A stretch of DNA of 19,123 nt, from NCBI GenBank assembly GCA_027365515.1, contig DAHXMK010000027.1:1-19123 (forward strand), written 5' to 3'. Position numbers and translations under genes: made by a program. How positions within the stretch are numbered: position 1 is the stretch's first letter; each line of letters opens with the position of its first letter. The notes beneath the pieces were generated by a model. It saw only the letters and a program-made list of their open reading frames with translations. It ran no database searches and had not been told where the DNA came from. Below, piece after piece: positions 7,267 through 12,715 of this stretch. The stretch is from Candidatus Aminicenantota bacterium (lineage in GTDB: Bacteria; Acidobacteriota; UBA4820; DSQY01).

Positions 7267-7385
7267 GGCATCCGCCAGCGTTCAGCGGCCGGGCACCGCG
7301 CAACGGACCTGAAGACGGAGGCAAGTTCCGGCCTTAGCGGACCGGCGTCCGCAGGAGCCGTTCCGCTGCAACGCGTTTGTTTTTA
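7267..7385 (-). other. attC of ICMT-like cassette, decayed
   Basis: Its inner part aligns closely with the attC at 8993-9107: shared blocks include GCGTTCAGCGGCC, GGGCACCGCGCAA, AAGTTCCGGCC and CCGCTGCA. The outer boxes, which should read RYYYAAC and GTTRRRY, are GGCATCC (7267-7273) and GTTTTTA (7379-7385), so the recombination boxes have degenerated. It marks the old end of the array. Confidence 0.7.
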
Positions 7386-7427
7386 TAGCGGGCTGCTCAC
7401 TGTGGAGCTGTCGTAGGAGTACAGCAT

Positions 7428-7889
7428 CTATACTTTGACGAAAGGAATAAGCTGCGCCACGTTGCGTTCGTATTCCTCGTACCTGGCGCCGTAGATTCGC
7501 CTCAGACATTCTTCTTCTCGGCTAATCAGCATTTTGAATGCAGCATACATGGAAAGTGAGATGCAAAGGATTAGCAGGTTATTGAAAATGAACCCGACAC
7601 CTGGGATCAAGAAGACGATAAATGCCGCGTACATTGGATTTCGAGAAAAGCGATAGGCGCCTGAGGTCTCAAGCCGGTGAACCCTGAAAGCACGCCCTAT
7701 CAGATAGATGGATGATAGCCAGAAGTATAGGCCTGCCGCACAAAAGAACACCCCGAGAGCAACGAACAACTGGCGCCATGGTGATGGCACTGATAGCATG
7801 ATGCCGAACGACTGATGGAGCGTGACAACAATTAGGAATCCGATGCCGCCGACAATAGCGAGAATGGGACCGATACCAAATATGTTCAT
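7428..7889 (-). CDS. ICMT-like membrane methyltransferase, integron cassette gene
   Basis: A 153-residue membrane protein of the isoprenylcysteine carboxyl methyltransferase/PEMT superfamily. Four hydrophobic helices lie at about residues 5-25, 40-65, 90-110 and 110-125. The family signature ETSGAYRFSRNPMYAAF is at about 80-96, and REEECLRRIYGARYEEYERNVAQLIPF forms the conserved cytoplasmic C-terminal segment. The substrate is unknown. It is the fourth cassette from the integron promoter: the attC at 7912-8028 ends 22 bases before its ATG, and the decayed attC at 7267-7385 follows. GAGGGTAGG just upstream provides a ribosome binding site. It is only distantly similar to the chromosomal relative at 1386-1976. 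Confidence 0.87.
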   Translation of the reverse strand: MNIFGIGPILAIVGGIGFLIVVTLHQSFGIMLSVPSPWRQLFVALGVFFCAAGLYFWLSSIYLIGRAFRVHRLETSGAYRFSRNPMYAAFIVFLIPGVGFIFNNLLILCISLSMYAAFKMLISREEECLRRIYGARYEEYERNVAQLIPFVKV

Positions 7890-7911
7890 TGACCTACCCT
7901 CATTGATATCC

Positions 7912-8028
7912 GCCTAACGCGGGCGACAGGTTACAAACGCAAGGCCGCCTCCGGTTGCCTTTGCAGCCGCACCGTACAGGTTAGCGGGCTCAGCCGATGC
8001 GCTCATTAGCTTCATCGCCCTGTTAGGT
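7912..8028 (-). other. attC recombination site (117 bases)
   Basis: Read on the minus strand it starts with ACCTAAC followed by AGGGCGA and ends with TCGCCCG and GTTAGGC. The outer R boxes pair with each other, as do the inner L boxes AGGGCGA/TCGCCCG. It lies between the stop of the DUF2007 gene, 7 bases away, and the start of the ICMT-like gene. Length is within the known attC range. Confidence 0.88.
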
Positions 8029-8034
8029 GCGCCG

Positions 8035-8487
8035 CTAGTCGGTAGGTCTTTTGGTTGCATGATCATCGTTTGTCCGGGGACCTTGCCTTATGGGAAATGG
8101 AAACTGCCACAGGATGTGGCCAATCACCGGAATGTGCCACAGCAACAGGCTGAGCAGGCCCCTATTTCTGTAGCCTGCGCGCCTTTGCTCTTGCAGGGAA
8201 TCGCTGGATTCTGTTGTGTCAACATCGGGTTGCGGCAGCTGATCAGCAACTAGATGCGAGTCGTCTTGGCTTAAGATCATCTTTGCTCTGTTGATATCTC
8301 GCCATTCAACATAGACCTTGACGCCTCCAAGGACATTCGAGTAGAGCCAATTTGCGGAGATTGTATATTCGTTTGCGATATAGCACCGGATACCCTCGTC
8401 CTCAAGGCGGCTCTTAGCGAGATGTGCTTCGCTAGGCCAGCTGAAGCTCCCGGCGAGATAGAGTTGCTCGGAGGGCCTGTTGGTCAT
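8035..8487 (-). CDS. DUF2007-domain protein with C-terminal hydrophobic segment, integron cassette gene
   Basis: A 150-residue protein. Residues about 8-70 (LAGSFSWPSEAHLAKSRLEDEGI, NVLGGVKVYVEW, ARAKMIL-like) match the DUF2007 domain, a small ferredoxin-like domain of unknown role proposed to bind ligands or act in signalling. A polar linker follows, then GLLSLLLWHIPVIGHILW at about 112-130, a possible membrane-associated segment. The start chosen is the ATG at 8485-8487: AGGTG of the attC R' box lies nine bases upstream and can serve as Shine-Dalgarno. A GTG at 8497-8499 would add four residues but lies inside the R' box itself. The gene is bounded on both sides by attC sites. Confidence 0.83.
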   Translation of the reverse strand: MTNRPSEQLYLAGSFSWPSEAHLAKSRLEDEGIRCYIANEYTISANWLYSNVLGGVKVYVEWRDINRAKMILSQDDSHLVADQLPQPDVDTTESSDSLQEQRRAGYRNRGLLSLLLWHIPVIGHILWQFPFPIRQGPRTNDDHATKRPTD

Positions 8488-8497
8488 TTCATCGCGC

Positions 8498-8581
8498 ACC
8501 TAACGCCGCGTGTACCGGGCCGGGTCAAGCCAATCACAGTAAGCCTTTGGTGCATAGGGCCCCCCGCAAAGGGCATTAGGT
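8498..8581 (-). other. attC recombination site (84 bases)
   Basis: On the minus strand it starts with ACCTAAT followed by GCCC and ends with GGC and GTTAGGT, so the outer arms form an 11-base stem with one G-T wobble (CACCTAATGCC against GGCGTTAGGTG). The R'' box ends in AAT rather than AAC. The GTTAGGT end merges with the ribosome binding region of the DUF2007 cassette gene. Confidence 0.75.
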
Positions 8582-8630
8582 GAAGCAACCCCGTGGACCG
8601 GTCCGTTGCCACAGCTGGTTGGCCTGCCTT

Positions 8631-8972
8631 TCAATATGCGCCCCCTTGAGGCACTTCACCTGCTTCGTTAGCACACTTGCCGGAGAAGAGCGTGCCAAGC
8701 GGTTTGGTTTCTAGCAGCGAGTCTAGGCACCACACATCGATTGCGTCCCCAGCGGCGGCTGAAGCAAATAGGTATTCTTTCAATTCTTGGATATCGGTAA
8801 ATACACGGTAAGCGGGATTGCTGGATCCGCGATAGAACCAGTGCTTCATAAGAACGGGCCCCGTTTCTTCTATGGTTTGCCCTATTTGTTCTATGTCCTT
8901 TTCGGTTAGTTTCTTTCCATCAACCGACCAACCGTCCTCGGCCGAAAAGAACCGCTGTAAGAAGCTAAGCAC
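8631..8972 (-). CDS. hypothetical protein, integron cassette gene
   Basis: A 113-residue soluble, acidic protein starting MLSFLQRFFSAEDGW. It contains KHWFYRGSSNPAYRVFTDIQELKEYLF and AGDAIDVWCLDSL, suggesting a small alpha/beta fold, with no signal sequence or catalytic motif that I recognise. The start is a GTG at 8970-8972 with AAGGAG five bases upstream, inside the cassette leader of the attC that ends GTTGGCT. It is the second cassette from the promoter, now separated from it by the inserted IS element, so its expression from the integron promoter is probably cut or weakened. Small proteins without known relatives are typical of cassette arrays; no function is assigned. Confidence 0.78.
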   Translation of the reverse strand: MLSFLQRFFSAEDGWSVDGKKLTEKDIEQIGQTIEETGPVLMKHWFYRGSSNPAYRVFTDIQELKEYLFASAAAGDAIDVWCLDSLLETKPLGTLFSGKCANEAGEVPQGGAY

Positions 8973-8992
8973 GATTGCTCCTTATTTAGGCA

Positions 8993-9107
8993 AGCCAACG
9001 CCCGCGTTCAGCGGCCGACCGGGCACCGCGCAAAACACGTGAGGACGGAGATAAGTTCCGGCCAGAGCGGACTGATCCGCTTGCGGACCGGTCCGCTGCA
9101 TCGCATT
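8993..9107 (-). other. attC site, 3' portion (split by IS110/IS1111-type insertion)
   Basis: On the minus strand it ends with GTTGGCT (8993-8999 on the plus strand as AGCCAAC). The remaining R'' end is at 10633-10640 (GTTGGGT, minus ACCCAAC). Joining the two parts gives a 123-base attC whose sequence across the joint aligns with the terminal attC at 7267-7385. Confidence 0.85.
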
Positions 9108-9114
9108 GACAATG

Positions 9115-9126
9115 AATAGAGGCGGC
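9115..9126 (+). repeat. IS left subterminal inverted repeat
   Basis: AATAGAGGCGGC, the exact reverse complement of 10618-10629. Confidence 0.85.
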
Positions 9127-9183
9127 CTCCGGGTATGGCGTTGTGCCATGCTCGGAATGCCCATTCTCTGAAAGGAGGCCGCC
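9121..9183 (+). promoter_or_regulatory. hairpin that can hide the transposase ribosome binding site
   Basis: GGCGGCCTCC at 9121-9130 is perfectly complementary to GGAGGCCGCC at 9174-9183, which contains the transposase Shine-Dalgarno (AAAGGAGG, 9171-9178). RNA started outside the element would fold this way and block translation; RNA started within the loop would not. Such protection against read-through is a known strategy of insertion sequences. Confidence 0.6.
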
Positions 9184-9184
9184 C

Positions 9185-10273
9185 ATGGCTAGAATGTACT
9201 GCGGAATTGATCTTCATGCAAGCACGATGCAGGTATGCGTGACTGAACAGAACCTCTCCAGGGTCCTGGACAGAACCGTTCGTAATGACTTGGCAGCGCT
9301 TCTCTTCCTGTTGCGCCCGTTCGGGCCGGACCTCTCCATCGCCGTTGAATCAACGTTCAATTGGTACTGGCTCGTGGACGGCCTCCAGGACGCCGGCTAC
9401 GACGTCCATCTGGCCCACACCCTCGGCCTCTACATGATCACAAAAGCCAAGGTCAAGACCGACCGCCGCGACGCCTTCACCCTCGCGAAGCTCCTCGCCA
9501 CCGGTATGTTGCCAGAAGCCTACGTCTACCCCAAGGGAACCCGTACCATCAGAGATATTGTCCGCCACCGCTCACGCCTTGTCGCCATCCGTGCTCACGG
9601 CTACGCCGCCCTCCGCCTTAAGCTTTATCAGCACGGAATCCTCGGCCACACCCGCAACTCGGCAAAGGTCTGGGACGGCGGTGACATTGAAGCGCTCGTC
9701 GCCGATCCTTCCGTCCGCATCCTATGCAGCCATGAACTGGAAAGAATCACGCTTCTCACCCGCCAAATCAAGGAGACCGAGGAGATGATCCTCAAAGCCG
9801 CGTCAGACAAGGACGGCTATGGCCGCCTCAAGAACGTCCCGGGTCTCGGCAAGGCCCTCTGCGCCATCATCTTCTACGAGACCGGGGACGTGTCACGCTT
9901 TCGCTCCGCCCGCCACTACGCCAGCTACTGCCGCCTCGTGCCCGGAACCGCAACTTCTGGCGGCCGCTCCAAGCGCGGCAGAGGCTCCAAACAAGGGAAC
10001 CCCCATCTCAAATCAGCCTTCACGCAAGCCGCCCAGTGCGCCATACGCCATTACCCAGACCTTCGCGCCTTTTACGACCGCCAGGCCGCCTGCCACCAGG
10101 GCCGCGCCTCCAAGCTCATCGCCACCGACATACTTGGACACCGTCTCGCCCAAGCCGTCTATCACATCCTCAAGGAGGGAACCGATTACGACAAAACAAA
10201 ACTCTTCCAAAACCATGGAACGGGGCAAGGCGGCATCCCGGACAGCCTAACTGGGACGATCCCGCCGCGTTGA
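9185..10273 (+). CDS. IS110-family transposase (DEDD, IS1111-like)
   Basis: A 362-residue transposase with the two-domain IS110 layout. The N-terminal RuvC-like DEDD domain shows Asp9 (YCGIDLHAS), Glu55 (VESTFNWYW) and Asp93/Asp96 (KTDRRDA). A helical middle and a helix-hairpin-helix-like segment (LKNVPGLGKALCAIIF) at 215-231 lead to the Transposase_20 domain with FRSARHYASYCRLVP and SGGRSKRGRGSKQGNPHLK, whose conserved Ser is needed in relatives. All key positions look intact. The ATG at 9185 has AAAGGAGG six bases upstream; an in-frame ATG at 9143 lies in the left end with no such signal and would add 14 residues. IS110 enzymes perform RNA-guided recombination via a circular intermediate. 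Confidence 0.95.
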   Translation: MARMYCGIDLHASTMQVCVTEQNLSRVLDRTVRNDLAALLFLLRPFGPDLSIAVESTFNWYWLVDGLQDAGYDVHLAHTLGLYMITKAKVKTDRRDAFTLAKLLATGMLPEAYVYPKGTRTIRDIVRHRSRLVAIRAHGYAALRLKLYQHGILGHTRNSAKVWDGGDIEALVADPSVRILCSHELERITLLTRQIKETEEMILKAASDKDGYGRLKNVPGLGKALCAIIFYETGDVSRFRSARHYASYCRLVPGTATSGGRSKRGRGSKQGNPHLKSAFTQAAQCAIRHYPDLRAFYDRQAACHQGRASKLIATDILGHRLAQAVYHILKEGTDYDKTKLFQNHGTGQGGIPDSLTGTIPPR

Positions 10274-10609
10274 CTGGAGCCGCCTTGCCCCACGGAATCC
10301 TTTTCCACCGCGTCCGCCCGCGGCGCCATGCCGAATCTAACTGGAGGAGCCTCTTGGCTACCCCGCCGCTTGCTGAATGGCACCGCCGCGGCACCCTTCA
10401 TCTTCTGGTGGCGCCCCCACGGGCGACCCCGTTTGGCTGTTTGGTTCGGACGCTTCCCAAGCCCCCGAGCCCCGGCCCGAAGGCCAAAGACGGATGCAAT
10501 GAAAAAGATTCCGGGTAATGAAAGAAACAAAGGTAAGGCCTCTTAAAACCCGCTTGCCCGATCCATCCCGCCCCTCTCTACATTCGGACGGAAAGCAAAA
10601 CCATGCCCC
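10274..10609 (+). ncRNA. candidate bridge (guide) RNA region of the IS right end
   Basis: About 336 bases between the transposase stop and the right inverted repeat hold no credible gene. IS1111-type elements encode the guide RNA in this position, whereas IS110-type elements such as IS621 use the left end. Here the left non-coding end is only about 77 bases, too short. GC-rich stems are visible, for example GGCGCCC-CCAC-GGGCG around 10410-10430. I could not identify the target and donor loops by eye. Confidence 0.45.
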
Positions 10610-10617
10610 TTGACAAT

Positions 10618-10629
10618 GCCGCCTCTATT
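10618..10629 (-). repeat. IS right subterminal inverted repeat
   Basis: GCCGCCTCTATT, perfect partner of 9115-9126. Three bases (AGC) follow before the attC flank. Confidence 0.85.
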
Positions 10630-10632
10630 AGC

Positions 10633-10640
10633 TGTTGGGT
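10633..10640 (-). other. attC site, R'' end (other part at 8993-9107)
   Basis: ACCCAAC on the minus strand, an RYYYAAC box, lying 9 bases beyond the stop codon of the first cassette gene. The IS begins directly after it. Confidence 0.75.
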
Positions 10641-10649
10641 GTCGACTTC

Positions 10650-10907
10650 TCAGAGCTGGCACTGCGGACCCTTATGGCAATAGACCTTAACGTGATGGAT
10701 TGTCTTGCCGGGACTTGCTGCGGTGGAGAGCTCTGTACCACCCCATTCTGCTGTCATGAGGTGGTCGTGATTGAAGTGGCCAGGTTGGGTGTTAGAGGCA
10801 AGGCGTTGAAGAACGCTGGCAAGACGTAGCAACCCTTGCTCATCGCAATGGATCTGCAGTTCTTCGGAAGTCGTGTCGAGAACGAAGGAAATATAGTCTG
10901 TGGGCAT
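10650..10907 (-). CDS. Imm32-like immunity-family protein, first integron cassette gene
   Basis: An 85-residue protein. ELQIHCDEQGLLRLASVLQRLA, then HFNHDHLMTAEWGGTELS and KTIHHVKVYCHKG, match the pattern of the Imm32 family, small proteins found beside polymorphic toxins and often as orphan cassette genes. The His-rich and WGG segments are its most conserved parts. No toxin partner is seen here, so an orphan immunity or unrelated role is possible. The ATG at 10905-10907 has AAAGAGG five bases upstream; a GTG at 10925 would add six residues but overlaps the attI/R' box. It is the first cassette, about 110 bases downstream of the promoter at 11017-11045, and its attC was split by the IS. Confidence 0.78.
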   Translation of the reverse strand: MPTDYISFVLDTTSEELQIHCDEQGLLRLASVLQRLASNTQPGHFNHDHLMTAEWGGTELSTAASPGKTIHHVKVYCHKGPQCQL

Positions 10908-10923
10908 GTTCGCCTCTTTCGAC

Positions 10924-10999
10924 ACCTAACGCAGAATGGGCGACTGGGAAGGTGTTAGGCGACACGGAATGTGTCGCCTAATCTGGGATCGTTTCCCAG
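10924..10999 (-). other. putative attI region with stacked R-box hairpins
   Basis: The first cassette starts at the GTTAGGT box (minus strand; 10924-10930). Behind it, TTAGGCGACAC (10955-10965) pairs with GTGTCGCCTAA (10971-10981) around a 5-base loop, and CTGGGA (10983-10988) pairs with TCCCAG (10994-10999). Position between promoter and first cassette is where attI is expected in this layout. The exact attI limits cannot be fixed from one sequence. Confidence 0.55.
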
Positions 11000-11016
11000 C
11001 CCCGTTCGGCAAGTCC

Positions 11017-11045
11017 ATGATAGTCAGCCCCGTGCGCCAAGTCAA
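11017..11045 (-). promoter_or_regulatory. cassette promoter (Pc-like)
   Basis: On the minus strand TTGACT (11040-11045) and TATCAT (11017-11022) are spaced by exactly 17 bases. It lies between the intI stop and the first cassette and points into the array, as expected for a cassette promoter in an integron whose integrase has the same direction. Confidence 0.8.
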
Positions 11046-11057
11046 CTTCTTGCCCCG

Positions 11058-11093
11058 CCAGGTTAGGCGACAGCGCCGTGTCGCCTAACCTGG
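11058..11093. repeat. perfect 15-base inverted repeat right after intI
   Basis: CCAGGTTAGGCGACA (11058-11072) and TGTCGCCTAACCTGG (11079-11093) form a perfect stem with a GCGCCG loop, one base after the intI stop codon. The arms contain GTTAGGC/GCCTAAC core boxes and share TTAGGCGACA with the hairpin at 10955-10981. No T-tract follows in the intI direction, so it is not a standard terminator. Confidence 0.85.
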
Positions 11094-11807
11094 TCATGAC
11101 TCATCCAGGGGGCTTTTTACTCCCTTTGCACCCCTGTTGAGAACATGTGTGTATATCATCGTGGTGCTCACGTCCGAGTGGCCGAGCAGCTCTTGGACCG
11201 TCCTTATGTCCTGGCCTGCTTCAATAAGGTGCGTCGCAAATGAGTGGCGGAAAGTGTGTGGCCCGACGGCCTTGGGAATGCCCGCCGCCGTGGCTGCGTC
11301 GCGCACCGCGCGCTGCAAGCCACGTTCGCTCGCATGAAAACGGTGGACTTTGCCCGTTGCGCGGTCAGGGGATCGCACCGCGGAGGGGAAGACAAACTGC
11401 CATGCCCAGTCCCGTCCGGCATTGGGGTACTTCCGTACAAGAGCCCCTGGAAGAGGCGCCTCTCCGTAACCCTGGGCAAGATCCCTGCGGTGGAGTTCGC
11501 GCACGCGGTCCAGGTGGGCATGGAGAGGAGCAACGGCCGAGCCGGGCAGGACCGTCACCCGGTCCTTGTTGCCCTTTCCCGACCGCACTGTAATCTCACC
11601 CCGGCCGAAGTCAACATCTTTAACCCTGAGCCGCATGCACTCCATGAGTCTGAGGCCCGAGCCGTAGAGCAGTGAAGCCATAAGCTTGAGCGTGCCGTCC
11701 ATCCTGTCCAAAATGGCCCTCACCTCGGTGGGGGTCAGGACGACTGGCAGGTGCTGCGGTTTCTTGGCCCGCACCACGCCTTCGAGTTGGCCGACATCGC
11801 GGCCATG
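11094..11807 (-). pseudogene. intI: integron integrase IntI, catalytic part (5' part lost)
   Basis: Codons from about 11807 downward encode GRDVGQLEGVVRAKKPQHLPVVLTPTEV and the complete catalytic domain of an integron integrase. The tyrosine-recombinase residues are present: Arg in SGLRLMECM, the HTFRHSF box and Tyr in TTMIYTHV. The insertion DLAQGYGEAPLPGALVRKYPNAGRDWAWQFVFPS is the extra helix region found only in IntI proteins. Without the N-terminal core-binding domain the protein cannot clamp DNA, so it should be inactive. The longest intact frame begins at a GTG at 11777 (227 residues). IntI similarity stops near 11808, where GGTGAACGG repeats and the four-helix-bundle gene begin. The missing N-terminal 20 or so residues are at 12234-12380. 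Confidence 0.9.
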
Positions 11808-12246
11808 GAACGGTGAAGGGGGAACGGTGAACGGTGAAGGGGGAAGTTACAGATGGTCCTTTGAACGCTTCACAATGGTAGTCAGAATGGCAACGAGTTC
11901 GTCGCATTCCTGAGCCAAACCGGTGAGTTCCCTCTCTTCCATAAGGTCCGCGGCGACGATTAAGTCCAGCCAGTAAAGCGTCTCATGCGCTTCCTTGCAG
12001 GCGATGGAGCACTTTGAAATGAAGTCCGCTCGGCTCTGACTTCCCTTGGCTTCATGGAGGTTTGCCCCAATGGACGTCCCGGCACGTAAAATCTGTTTGC
12101 CGATAACTGACGAAACTCCGCGCCCATTTTCCAAAACCTGCGCGAGCCGCACCACGCGGACGGCAAAACGCAGGGCCCGCTCCTCGATATCGCCGTTCGT
12201 CCTTCTTTTCCTTCCCAGTTCGCTGTTCACCGTTCACCATTCGCAG
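11808..12246 (-). mobile_element. four-helix-bundle gene unit inserted in intI
   Basis: Between the two intI pieces lies a block of about 440 bases. On the downstream side it carries GGTGAACGG-type words (11812-11845) and on the upstream side the same words in the same sense (12220-12240, minus strand TGGTGAACGGTGAACAG). The only gene inside is the four-helix-bundle protein. About 65-70 codons of intI are absent at the site, so this is a replacement rather than a clean insertion. That the unit is mobile is inference. Confidence 0.55.
11847..12230 (-). CDS. four-helix-bundle protein (IVS/S23-like family)
   Basis: A 127-residue all-helical protein of the bacterial four-helix-bundle family first seen in intervening sequences of 23S rRNA genes. 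The marks are DIEERALRFAVRVVRLAQ, GKQILRAGTSIGANLHEAKG, SRADFISKCSIACKEAHETLYWLDLI and ECDELVAILTTIVKRSK. Its function is unknown; the family forms oligomers and is often found next to short repeats or inside other genes. The frame starts with a GTG at 12230 whose first codons (MNSELGRKRR) lie within the flanking repeat words; a later start is possible but no better one is evident. It occupies the place of the IntI core-binding domain. Confidence 0.88.
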   Translation of the reverse strand: MNSELGRKRRTNGDIEERALRFAVRVVRLAQVLENGRGVSSVIGKQILRAGTSIGANLHEAKGSQSRADFISKCSIACKEAHETLYWLDLIVAADLMEERELTGLAQECDELVAILTTIVKRSKDHL

Positions 12247-12380
12247 TGGCGCGCGCGGATGGCGTCGCGGACGCACTCCATGAGCTTCTTGCCGCCGCCG
12301 GGGGAATAGGCCGCAGCCGGGTCACGGATCATCGCGGAGGGCACCGTCCCGCTGCCGCCAGGTAAAGGATTCCGAGCCAT
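12234..12380 (-). pseudogene. intI: integron integrase IntI, N-terminal fragment
   Basis: An ATG at 12378-12380 opens a 48-codon frame ending SPGGGKKLMECVRDAIRARH-CEW-stop. KKLMECVRDAIRARH matches the start of IntI proteins (typically PKLLDQVRxAIRxRHYS), and the similarity stops at the His, just where the repeat words begin. It has the same strand and order as the catalytic piece at 11094-11807. Together the two show one integrase gene that lost its core-binding domain. Confidence 0.8.
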
Positions 12381-12473
12381 CTTTCAAACGCCCTTCGTGT
12401 TGGAGCGGCGACGATAGCCCGCGTAAATGAAGTGCTGGCCTATTGCGTCACCGATCTTCCATCCATTACCTTG

Positions 12474-12710
12474 TCAGGTGCAGTTCTTTGGGAATCGCCG
12501 GCTGCCGGCCGAGCGCCTTCGCGGTTCAGCCGTCTCTGAGGGCCATTCAGGGCGCACGGGGCGGCCAGTCGCGCGGCAAAGCGCGTTCAACGCTCGTTGC
12601 ATGTCAACGATGATGTTAATCTTCTCCAGGATGGGCAGCCTCGCGAGCTTTCGCCTGCGCGCCGCCTTCGCCTCGATGGCTCGGAAGTATGCATGGCGTA
12701 CTGTTTCCAT
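12474..12710 (-). CDS. small partner protein of the nucleotidyltransferase-fold gene
   Basis: A 78-residue basic protein: METVRHAYFRAIEAKAARRRKLARLPILEKINIIVDMQRAL, then a Pro/Arg/Ser-rich tail. Short proteins with RLPxxEKIxIxVxMQ immediately downstream of this nucleotidyltransferase-fold gene are, from memory, common. The frame is open to 12749, but the ATG at 12710 lies six bases after the stop of the upstream gene, and that gene's last codons supply a GGAGG. The spacing indicates translational coupling. A toxin-antitoxin-like pair is possible but unproven. The C-terminal 25 residues look less protein-like and may be read into formerly non-coding DNA. Confidence 0.7.
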   Translation of the reverse strand: METVRHAYFRAIEAKAARRRKLARLPILEKINIIVDMQRALNALCRATGRPVRPEWPSETAEPRRRSAGSRRFPKNCT

Positions 12711-12715
12711 CGGCC

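Larger units (their letters stand above)
9108..10632 (+). mobile_element. IS110-family (IS1111-type) insertion sequence within an attC
   Basis: A 1525-base element with one transposase gene. Perfect 12-base inverted repeats, AATAGAGGCGGC at 9115-9126 and GCCGCCTCTATT at 10618-10629, lie 7 bases from the left end and 3 bases from the right end, the subterminal arrangement described for IS1111-type elements such as IS4321/IS5075. Deleting exactly this interval restores an attC that matches the sibling site, with no target duplication. Members of the IS1111-attC group are known to target attC sites specifically. The transposase is opposite in direction to the cassettes. The long right non-coding end is where IS1111-type elements encode their guide (bridge) RNA. 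Confidence 0.87.
7267..11093 (-). mobile_element. integron cassette array with same-direction integrase (inverted-integrase type)
   Basis: The array holds four cassette genes, all on the minus strand, each followed by an imperfect-palindrome attC bounded by RYYYAAC and GTTRRRY boxes. They lie immediately 3' of an integron-type integrase on the same strand, with a promoter between. In classical integrons intI points away from the cassettes; the same-direction layout is known from Treponema denticola and several other phyla. Order from the promoter: Imm32-like, hypothetical, DUF2007, ICMT-like. One attC is split by an IS110/IS1111-type element and the last attC has lost both R boxes. Since intI is broken, the array is probably frozen unless another integrase acts on it. 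Confidence 0.85.

Noticed and set aside
10328..10546. coding frames in the right end of the IS
   Set aside because: Short overlapping frames on both strands without start signals; a non-coding guide RNA region is the better explanation.
11058..11093. intrinsic terminator of intI
   Set aside because: The stem is perfect but no T-run follows in the direction of intI; the GTTAGGC arms point to a recombination-site origin instead.
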